Below are positions 51,218 to 62,500 of a stretch of 64,000 bases of DNA, in pieces (the stretch's first letter is position 1; each line of letters opens with the position of its first letter). Source of the stretch: Anisakis pegreffii. Its lineage: Eukaryota; Nematoda; Chromadorea; Rhabditida; Anisakidae. The stretch is taken from contig JAPYMA010000383.1 of the NCBI GenBank assembly GCA_035041965.1, forward strand, positions 124,001-188,000, written 5' to 3'. Position numbers and translations under genes: made by a program. Under the pieces are notes generated by a model. It was not told the DNA's origin, ran no database searches, and saw only the letters and a list, made by a program, of their open reading frames with translations.

Positions 51218-53318
51218 ATGCGTGTGCTTCGTCAAGGCGCTTATCTGTGCCCTAAAGCGCTTCTAACAACCCACTTGAACTGTCCATCTTCATCAGCGCT
51301 GATGGGAATCTCACCGCATAAACAGGCATTCTTCATTGTCGGCAAAGTTAACGGAGAGGTGTACTATTTATATGACTATTGCTAGCATTTATCAAAATTC
51401 TAAAGAAATGAATCTATAGTTGTAATTGGTTTGGTGGATTCATTCGTTCAGTTATTCATGCTGGAGGAGTAAAATTCGGATTTTGAGCATTCTCTAGAAC
51501 TGGAACTGAATTCAGATTGTCTTCTTCACTACGGATCGTTCGAAAGTATCGAAGTGCGGTGGACGTTTCAATAGTCCGATCACTGCGATTACAGTTGGGA
51601 ATTTAAGACACTCTGATAAGTAAGTGGGTTATTCTTCATTTAAATTGCTTTTAAATCATATTGTTTAATAATCAGGAATTTTGAGATTAGTGTAAAGATA
51701 AATTATGATTACTAAAGGGATGAAGTGATTGCGATCTCGGCGGATGGTCTGCTACAGTCAATGTCATTCCCAGTCTATGATGAGAATACCCTCTATCAAC
51801 CGAGTATTCTGTTCGAACAGTTTCTGAATGCAAACATTTGTGCAGCACAGATAATTGATATTGATAATGATGGTCTTAATGAAATGGTTGTTATTATGAC
51901 TGATCGAGTTGGTGAGTTTACTTATTGCTTTTTGGTTATTGCAAGCGATTTTGAAAGAGCAACGAGAATATAGTGGATTTCATTTGGTACTGATCATGGC
52001 AGTGATGTTGTGTACCAATGTAGTAGTGAAAAATGTAACGTTGCTGAAAGTGATGATTATGGTTAAGTAATTAACAGTCTTGATAAGAATACTGATAGTT
52101 GATGATTTCAGTTCGAACATATCGTTTCATTGAGGGTCGTTTGAGAACGTTGAATAAATGGGAAGTGCCATCACAAATTTATGCGCTATCCATTGGTGCG
52201 ACTCGATGTGGTCGTATTTACGCACTGCTTGGACAGCTTCAACAAAGGTTCATTGATCAGAATTATTGTCTTGATAACGATTATAAGAGTGATACGTGAT
52301 TATGAGTAATAGTGAGTATTGTTTGCGGTTGTAGTATTTGTGTTCATAGGAATATTCTTAATCGCAATCATCTGAGTGGTGATAGTAATTCGACTATTAA
52401 GCGTTTATAAGAATGATGAAGATGAGTGAGTTGCAGGTATGTTGTGAAAATAGAATTCGCGGAAAAGAATTGCATGATACTGCCGCAAACAATGTCACCA
52501 GAGAATTTTCACAATGAATTGGATATACCAATGAATCCCGTACAAGTGACATTGGTCGGGAAAGCTATCAACAAATTATTCATTGTTAATCCAGGTTTTG
52601 TATTATGATATTGTTATGTGAGATATTATATTTAGATATCTGCACTTCATATTATATGTTTTGATCATATTGAAATAATAAGAGCGAAATGTATGTGTGA
52701 AGAGGTTGAAAGTAGCTTTACAGATTGTAATACGGAGAATGAATTGAAGACTGTCGGCGGTGATATTGTATGTGTTTCAACAACAACCCTATCGAATGGT
52801 ATACGTTTGATTGTGACGGTCGATATGAATGGAATTTTGCTCGTATATGGCTGGAGAGACAATCTGGTTGGTGACTATTCGATCATAGTGACAATAGAAG
52901 TTGTTCGTTCTCTGATGAATTGTATGAAATGTTTAGATGGTGAAGAACGTGTGATTGAGATTTTTAAAAATTCAATGAGAAGCATCGGAAAAGTGATTTT
53001 TATCATGGATTAATGAGCAAGGAATTATTGTTATTGTGCGATGTGCGACAAGTTGTGTTGGTGAATGACATACATTCCAAAGTGAGGATGATAGTGATAG
53101 CAGAGCAGTAATAAATGCGTACTACTTGAAATTATTTTCAGGTACCACAATCTGCACCACTGGTTCGTTGTCATATTCTACCAGATGTGCAGTATTTATC
53201 GACAATATCTGATGATTATGATGATAATAAGTTTTTTGTCGCAATTTCAACCATTTATTGCAAGGTTGCAATTTATCAAATTGATATTTCGTCGATTGTT
53301 CAAATCAAAAAACATTAG
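51218..53318 (+). CDS. ITFG2: ITFG2-like FG-GAP repeat protein (KICSTOR subunit)
   Basis: Seven exons: 51218-51358, 51516-51619, 51718-51911, 52112-52247, 52437-52594, 52685-52866, 53142-53318; 363 residues (human 447). In mammals ITFG2 is part of KICSTOR, which places GATOR1 on lysosomes to restrain mTORC1 when amino acids are low. Matches: AFFIVGKVNGEIVFF, DEVIAISADGLLQSMSF, and IIDIDNDGLNEMVVIMTDRV followed by VRTYRFIEGRLRTLNKWEV, which parallels the human [23 protein letters not shown] block. Later blades (NGIRLIVTVDMNGILLVYGW; FFVAISTIYCKVAIYQI) fit a beta-propeller. The N-terminus is shorter and different from human, and the sixth exon acceptor (AAGAG) is weak. Confidence 0.82.
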
Positions 53319-56300
53319 TTTCATGGATGAGACGCAAGCACATCTTTATCAGCCAAGCAGCATCTTGCCTGGAGCAAATTTGCAGAGCTGATATTTTGTG
53401 AGATTGGATAAAGCACAGTTATAATATAATGCCCTCTGAAGTCGCTCGCTTTTCATTTTCGACTGTATTAGAAACACTGTGATTATACAAGTAGCTTGAC
53501 TTTTAATTCATTCAGAATTCATCATCTGCCATTATTTTTGATCTAGAATGCTTGCGATTTTATCAGTTTTTCCCAGTTTTTTTGATATCTTTAATTCTGT
53601 TTTGAATGTGTTGTTATGGTTGTGGTTGTATGAATTTATATCAGGAGTTTGTTTATGGTCAGTTTTCAGTCTATCTCAACACATACAACCGCTATAAGAT
53701 TGAGTTATCTGATTGTTCGAGTGCTAGGCATTTATTATTGTTGTAATCAAATCGTTTGATTCCATATGTTCTATGTGATATCCCCAATTCATTTAATACT
53801 CAATATTAAATAGTACTAAAAATTTGCTAATCTTTCGAAAATTTTCCATTATATTCCATTGTTTGAAGTCATCCTGTTGCTTCAGATGTTGTTTTTTCAT
53901 TTGTATATTTCTGAAATCAACACATTCAATTCGTTTGCGAACACTTTCACTGATTTTTTTGTACTTGTATTTCATTCGGATATTTTCAATTGTTTTTTTT
54001 TTTAATCATTCACTGCTATTATTCATTTCAGTAACTTAACACTGGTATCGCTCACCATTTTCGTGTATTCCTGTTGATAATTTTTTAAATTGTCCTTATT
54101 GAATGTTAATGTTGTCATCATGCTTTCCATTTAAAACAGTGTTTCTCACGCTTGCCCCTTACGATGATCTGGCAGGTTCGGAACTCCCCTGTGGTATGAA
54201 AGAAATTAATTTTCTGGAATGGAACAAATACTTTTGGAACTTTATCTATCATTCGTGGAAAGAATGTGAACCTCAATTAATTACAAGAAATACCACTGAA
54301 AAAAAAACATTCGTCAGCAATGAAAAGTTGAAATTTATCACCAAGTTCGCGTATACCCTCAATTACCTCCGTGACGCCCTCAGAATTACCTATCAGAGGG
54401 TGAGGTATCCCCCTATGAGAAACACTGATCGAAACGATTGAATGCAACTCACCAAATTTCTTTTTAATGAACGATCACCTCACATTTTATTCATCGCTTT
54501 TCTCTCGTCGATTAATTGCAATTCGTTTTTCTTTTGTTGAAATGCATCAAACAATGATATTTTTGTTAAAGGTGTCTTTTGGATTGTTCTCATCGCAAAC
54601 ATTTTCATTCTAGCGCGCAGTATTCAGGCTTGTAAAGCACCTCCACTTCTAAACATTTAATTTTCTGAATGTATTTATTAATGTTTTTTTGCGCACCGAT
54701 CACTCTCACTAGCTCATTCATTCTTGTATCGTTTTTGTATTTTTTCGTATTTGTTTTGATAATCTCTTCATGTTCATGTGCCATTTAAATGGTCTACTGC
54801 CGATACACGGAAACGTGTCGTCGTCAACACTGTAGAATTTGTGAATTTCCATCCAACGAAAACTTATTTCAGTACAGATTGTACTTTAAGATTTGTCATT
54901 ATGTAATAAGAGAAAAAGTTTGTATCATCAAATTTGCTTTGGTTGTCGTGTCTGTTTACATCATATCTCATAAACGAAATATATTATAGCAGAGGTGAAA
55001 TTTTGACTCAGACTAAAAGATGATATGCCATTATATTAGTAATTGTAAGCAGAAGTGAGCACACGAATGATATAGAAAGAATGGAGAAGATGGCTATTGA
55101 AAGTAGTGGAAGCTAACCGACAAACTAGCAATTGCCTAATGTTCTGAAGGTATCTCACGTATCCCGACGATACTCACTCATTTCAATACACTGTATCTCC
55201 ACTGATCAATCTACAGTGTCTTGGTCAAGATTTTCGAACCGATGCTGCTCTCACGTTTGCATATCGGAACGTAAATGTTCTATCCTGTGCAAACATAATG
55301 CTCACTTCCTTGAATGCTTATCAATTAAATACGATGGCAAACAAAGTCGTACGATTTGGTATGTTCATCTTGAGTTGTATCATTTCTGTCATCAACGGCT
55401 AAGTGGTCACTAGTCATCTATCGCTAAAAAGCGTCCTATACAGCTGCTTGATCCATCAAAATCGTGTGTACAAATTTCTTTGTGGTAACCAAAACAAGAC
55501 GTTTCAACACTTGTTTCATAATGATCGTGCTGTAAGGCTTTACTCATCTGATCTCAGCTGGAGTCATGTTTTATAAACGTCCACTGGACAAGCGCTTGTT
55601 CTCTTTCGCATTTGCAAGAAAATGATCTTAATATGACCTCATCATGATGCCAATAAGCATGCGTTTTGATTGAACAATTCAATGAAATTTCTCATCGATC
55701 CGTCGCTAATTTATTTATCAAACACAAATTTCTCTCTGGTGTTTACAGTGAACAACTCTCCGAAAATGACGTCACCTCTGAGCTGAACCGGTCTTTAGAA
55801 AGAAGAGAACATGCTCATGTGAACAACGAATAATAATCACATGAGCACACTCTCACTTCTCTCAAATCAATTTTTCCTTTGGTGGTTGCTCATTTCATCA
55901 TCAAATAACATTGCGTTGGAATAAGCATTTTAAAACGATTAAAATGATACCAGCAACACTTTGAATCGTCAAAATAATGCTCATAAAAACGACGTTTCGA
56001 CGCAGTGCAGCAACTTCAACCACATCAATTATCGCTACATTCGTGCGGCTGAAGCTGTCAAAACATATTTGCGCATTATTTTGGTCTATTCTTATTATTA
56101 CTGTCATTTGAACCGCCTTATCTTCATTCACCGCTGCCATCAATAAAATATCTTTGTTTCCGTCTGTGTGCATTCGCTTTTGTGAAAGCACTCGCTATCG
56201 ATTTCAATTCTACAACTGGAGCCAGCTTCCACACTCGATCCGAACACCTATAAAATATGCAATTCAATCGCCAATATGCAATATCCTCTTAATTCTAGGC

Positions 56301-56507
56301 ACATTCTCATCATAACGTTATTGTTAAATTCAAGCCTGAATAGTTATTTAATATCGCCACTTTTTTTCATCGCAAAATTCCCAGGTTTTTATGAGTAAAT
56401 TGAAAAATTCACTCATTTAATGCAGTTAGATGCCAATCGGCTGATGGTTACTAGTATGTTCCCATCTAAAGACTGATCAATTTGTCGCAATATGTTCAGA
56501 ACAATCA
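53319..56507. other. intergenic, 3.2 kb, mostly without features
   Basis: ITFG2 3' flank and MOCOS upstream. Apart from the hAT-like element at 54137-54427 I see nothing supported; the short frames at 54789-56190 show no homology. Confidence 0.45.
54137..54427. mobile_element. 291-bp hAT-like non-autonomous element
   Basis: Begins CAGTGTTTCTCA (54137-54148) and ends TGAGAAACACTG (54416-54427), a perfect 12-bp inverted repeat of hAT type. Flanking 8-mers ATTTAAAA and ATCGAAAC agree at 5 of 8 positions and both fit the nTnnnnAn preference, so the target duplication looks decayed. The interior carries a short open frame without transposase motifs. Confidence 0.65.
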
Positions 56508-59500
56508 ATGAGAAACGGATCAAATTCGAGGCGAGTGTATCTGGACCATGCAGCATCAACGTTACCATCTGAATCACAGTTAGCATCGGTTGGACGTGAT
56601 CTCATGGATTTGACTCTGTCGAATCCTCACAGTCTTCATCCGACGAGTATTGAAACTCGGAATGTGATTGAAAATGCGAGAAATAGGCAACTTTCACTTT
56701 TTTTCTGGATTAATTCCTATAAATAATAAACTTTGAATGAAAGACAAGTGGGATGTTGAATGATCATTGGTGTGACTGGCAGTGAAATATGTGAAGTGCA
56801 CTTGAAGGATTCTACAACAATTCAATACGAATTCGGATTACTACAGTGTCATATTCACTTTGAATGCAACGCACTCATTGAAAATAGTCGCTGAATGCTT
56901 TGATTTCGGCGATGTCCACTCTCCAGGGTGTCATCTCGCGAGCAAATTCGATCCTAATTCGGGTGAGATAATCAAGTTCATTTATGATCAGCATAACAGT
57001 GAAATGATGACAAATCGCTTAGTAACTAAAAAGGTATTTCATTCTCCTCTTGCAAATGTTTTCTGTATATGGTTGTAGTAAAGAACAGATTTTATTCACC
57101 AGTGTCATAAAATTTAAAAAACAGCAAATTTCTAACAGAAGCGAGCGAGTAGTGGTGTAAGGCAAATGGAAATGTTCAGGTACGCCTATGTTTGTATACA
57201 TGAACGATGCACATACGTCTGTGGTTGGCATGCGCGAACTGATCAAAATACGTTGTGGTCAAATTTATTGTGTGCACTTTGATGAAATGGTTAAGATTAT
57301 ATCGCAATTTAATACCACTGCAAACAAGCTTGATAAAAACACTGATAATAACAGCACCAATCAGCGCTCAGTGAATCGGAATCTGTTTGTTATCACTGCG
57401 ATGAGTAACTTCTGTGGCCGCAAGTATCCACTCAGTGTTATCGAACAAATTCACAGTCTGAAAGCAAGTACGTTGAGTGTGGATAAGTATTCATCTAATG
57501 CATCCAGTGTTATAATATTTAACTGAATCTATGATTAAATTAATTTGTGAACGTATGCAGACTTTGTGTAGAACTGTACGAAATATGACTAATTTTCAGG
57601 TCAGAATTTCGTTTGTTTAGATGCAGCTTCATTGGTTTCCACCTCATTTCTTGATCTGTCAGTGTATAAACCTGATTTTGTTACAATTTCGCTGTACAAG
57701 GTTATTTGCTTGCAGTGAATTTAAGAATTATTGCGAAAGCATTCCGCTGCCTGCGAACATACTAAATACCTCGACAGTATGGAACAACTCGCTTAAATCC
57801 TTTCGAGACTATCTATTTGCTTCTGTTTTCCAAAATATTGTTCCATCTATTCAAGTTCAAAGTTTGCAGTTAGGTTGCAAATTTCTTCATTATTTCGGTT
57901 AAAAGATGGTCAAAAATGAATGACTCTGATAAGATAGCACGAGTCAAATTTCACCATCGAAACATTACTTCACTTAAATATTTCAGATGTTCGGATATCC
58001 AACGGGTGTAGGTGCATTACTGGTTCATAATGACAGTCGTGGTTCACTAACGAAACAATATTTTGGTGGTGGAACTGTCGATTTGGTTGATTACCACCGA
58101 TTTACTGTTCATCGTAACAGCAATTTTGTACAGAGGTTCCTTCATTAAAGCTCTTCACTGCTTAACTTTTCATCGAGGTGCTTCATACGTTTACTGCTGA
58201 GGAACCGTTAACATTTAAGGAAAGCTGGTAGCCACTAAAACGTTGAACTGATGAACTGCTAGAGATTAATTAAGCAATCACTCAGTTTCGAACCCGAATC
58301 TGAACCAGTAGACTGTCGCAACCCTTGCAGTCACACTAAACCGTTGCACTCTGATAAGCGCCTATCGTAAACACGCCCTCGCGACTATTCGAAGCCTACG
58401 ATTTTCGCATGTGCATCGCGTCTGTTCACGACATCTTCTATTTATTCTGAGTTTTAAAGCAATAAATTGGTTCAAGCAAAATTGCTTCATGGTTCAGCGC
58501 GCTCACAGTCAATGATTTTATACTTTGTTGGGTAGAGATCTGCTGTTCTGACTGTGTTTTCTCGTAAAATAAACAAAAAACTAGCTATAATTAGTGTTGT
58601 ATAATTGCGACTTGCCCGCATAAGAACACATTTTGCAGTTTCGAGGATGGCACGATCAATTTTTATGGTATAGCGTCACTGAAGAATGGATTCGATGATT
58701 TGCACTCATTTGGTTGGTTGAGTAGATCACTTCAATCTTTGTGAGATAGTTAGATACAAACCAAATCATATCCTAGCTCAGGTTCGGCAACATCAATGAC
58801 GTTGAACGAACCAATCGGTTTCGAGCAAAACATTTCCGCGCGAACCAAAAACTTTTGCTCGAAACTGAATGATGTACCAACTATCAATTTTTCATTACAC
58901 CTCATTGTCAACTAGATGCAATCTAAGCCAACAGCACTGCATAGTCCCTCAACTTATTGTCGCCTTTTGTGAAGCGTTCCACGAGTCATTCGACTCTGCA
59001 ACAATAAATCAATTTCTATTCAGAATATGAAGTACCGTGCACTTAAATGAAAATAATCACTCACGTCAAGCTTTAATTCATTCATTAACGTTATTCATCA
59101 ATTACAAGTCATATACCGTAAATGCCTATTTCATGAGGCATCAAAGTGATACAACAGAAAACATTCGCGTTAGCATCTCGGCTTTATCGTATTCTTGATC
59201 AAAGAACTCATCCGAATGGTGCGAAAATAGCTGACGTTTATGGAATTAACTGGAGATATGATAGTAGTGATGAACAAGGTCCAATTGTGACATTCAATTT
59301 GTTGCGAGAAGATGGCAGCTGGATTGGTTATACAGAGGTTGCTTACAGCTCACTTTTCGTTTGCTGTGATTCAGGCACTCTTCATTTGTGTTCTTCAGAG
59401 AACGGGGTCAATCCCCCAACGGAGGGTAATCCCTAGCCAGTTTTCCGAATTTTTTCGTCCCTTCATCCTCACGGGAAGTTTCTATCAGTTAGTTTGCTCT

Positions 59501-62500
59501 TCGACAGTTTTGTCGGGGTCCTTTTGCAGCCAATTCGCTACATGACGAGGAGGACGAGCTCTCCATGGGATTACCAACAATTACGAACCTTTGCATGCAA
59601 CGTTTTTCATGGCGTTCTAAGTCCGGCAACGGAAGAGCGCAGTTTTTCGGTGCTGATGCTAAACGCTGGTTGGTGAACATTTCGACGCTGACTGAAGCAC
59701 AGCTAGGAATCCAAAATAACGAATCTTGACCTGGCGAATCTTGATCCGGCCTGTCTGGGTGTTGCCGTATTCCACAAAAGCCTTAGTTGGGAGTGTATTG
59801 TCATCGAATCACGTTTTCGTTTTTCTTTCAGAAGTGTACATCGAGAGAAGAAATTTTCTCTAAAATTACGTTGAATTGCATCCCGTCCTCCTAGATGAGC
59901 GTCAACCTCCGACTGTTTTGCTCTCCCGATTTTTTTTTTCGAAGCTCCCTTGCTCGAACTCCTCTTCGCCGGGACTCTCTCCGCCTTTTTTTGTCGGGAT
60001 CCCTTCCAGTCTCAGATAGGGTTCTCCCCGAGCCAAAAAATTGCTCCGCGACGAACACTACATATGATGAACACCAGTTGAAAATATCGCATTTAAAGTG
60101 CATTAACCTACCCTCGATCCCCGACGACCACAAATCATCATCAAATAATCATTCTTTTCATAATCATTCCCTATTCTTCTCATCATTAACAATATCTACT
60201 GCCAAACACACAATGTAAAATACATAACTGTACTCGTGTAAACTACTTGGAATGTGAGATATTTAATGGATTCTATGCAAAAGTGTAGAATTGATAAGAT
60301 AATTTTAAATTGGTGCCAGTTGATTGTCGTGAATTGAGATGATTTACTGCATCATAAATTACTAACTATAAATGAAAACAAGCGCTCGCAACAATTATAA
60401 TATGGTGTAATCAAGGCAAAACACTGAATGCAATTTGCAGGTTGAGAAGATGTGTGATTTGTTTGGTATAGAAGCGCGCTATGGATGCTTATGCAATCAA
60501 GGCTCATGTCAAAGATATTTATCAATTTCTCAGAAGCAGCTCATTCACAACCATTTGGTATGTATTATTACATAATCTTCACTGCTATCGTGTAATGATC
60601 CTAATCAGTTTATTTTCGAAATCCTCCATTCTTCTGATTTCACCGATAACTCATCCGATTTAAATAGCATTGGTTAACGAATTATAATCATTCTCTTACT
60701 TTAGTGATTACCCATCAAATTTGAATCAAAATCATTGTTTGGCCTAATCAGTTATTACGCTGAATTAAGTCGACTCGTATTTTATCAACTCGTATTTTTC
60801 TTATGAAACTTTTTTCCCATATCGTGAATTTCAATGAAATCCAAACATTCCCTTGCATGATTTTAAATTTTTTTCTGAACAAATACTTTAAAAAATTCAG
60901 AAAGGTAAAATTTGTGACGATTCAATCGATCTTATCGATGGGAAGCCAGTTGGTGTGGTTCGCGTCTCTTTCGGAAGACAGTCTTCAGATCGTGTACAGT
61001 GGCTTCAATTCATTTTCATTTCGATTGATCTTAAATAACGAGCTGTAACGTATTCGACGTAAAAATATTTCACGTTTATGTTTTGGAGTTCATTTTTAAT
61101 CACCTTTTTGGCAAATTATTTTTGGAAAATTCGATAACTAGCTGTGGTGCGCATGAACATATATCCGACAATTCTAAACTCAAACTCCAATCTATTGCCA
61201 AGAAGATTCGACTCTGAAGATGGAAAGAAGACTAAAGAAAGTTTGATCAGCACCTTTAGCAGCAAATTATAACATTCAATAGCCAATAAGCACACTCATT
61301 ATGATTGCGTGGTGAATCTATAATGAAAAATATCGCAATTCCTTTTTTTCCCAGAGTGCTCACGAATATTGGGAAGAGAGGAATGGAACACTATCAATGC
61401 TCCGCTCGATTCGCGGCTTGAATCTATTGCCGAATTTTGTTTGCATACTAATGATCAGCTTGAAGTGATATATAACTGGGTTCTGAAGGCCGCACTTATT
61501 TTGCGGTCTTTTTTTGCATGTTGTGGTTGATTACATTCATAGAAGAGATTTTAAAGGATATCGACGTGTTCGAAACGATGTTAGATGAGTGTTTCATAAG
61601 TTCGAAACGCATTTTCAAATCGCTAAATATCAACAGTAACAGTCAACGGAATAATAAAGCAGTTCTTCGTGACATCTTCATATACCCAATCAAGTCATGT
61701 GCTCCGATTAAAATTCACGAGTAAATTGCTAATCAGAACTTAAATTGAGCTGATGCAAAAAAGTTGTTAAATGTTCACTTTAAATGTTTAAATGAAGAAC
61801 GAAGAAATTAATTTCAATGATTATTCCAATTACTAATCAACTGAAAAGCTTTCCTCGCTCTTATAATGCATTGCTATTGAACAAGTCACTTTCAACGAGT
61901 AATTCTCATAAATGATTTGAGGTGTAAAGTAAAACTGTCAGGACTAGAGTATGACAGACAGTGGATGGTAACAAGAAATAGAAACGCTCTTTCTCAAAGC
62001 AGGAATCCATCACTGTGCTTCATCCAACCTCAGGTATGTTATTGGTTGGGATTTGGTGTGCTTCTGGCATCAAGTGTTCAGCTTCTACTGAGCAATCAGT
62101 AGCTGATTCAATTAAAGGTGGAACTGAACTAAACGTCACTCATCGACGGTAAACACGAAACAAGTGCATTTTTTCCTCTGGATAAGTTCATTAGTCGAAA
62201 TGTTACTTTAATCAAAATCAAGAAAAACAGCAATATTTACTATTTAAATATTCAGCTAATTGATTACGGAACAGTCAAGCCCGGGAATCGCCGGAATTAG
62301 AGTCAAACGCCTCGGATAATTCGTGAATGTTTACGGCTAATACTTTTGGATATCCACGGAGCCAAATGTCCATTACGGCAAATGCCAGATTTCTATACGC
62401 CAAATGTCCAAAGACTAAATATTCAGTGATGGCTGGTTTCATGCTGTGGATGCGATATGGAGCAAGAAATTCATTTAGAGATGCTACTTGCAGATTGCCA

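Noticed and set aside
59489..60218. Frames in the GC-rich MOCOS intron block
   Set aside because: Overlapping on both strands without homology; the flanking MOCOS exons splice across the region.
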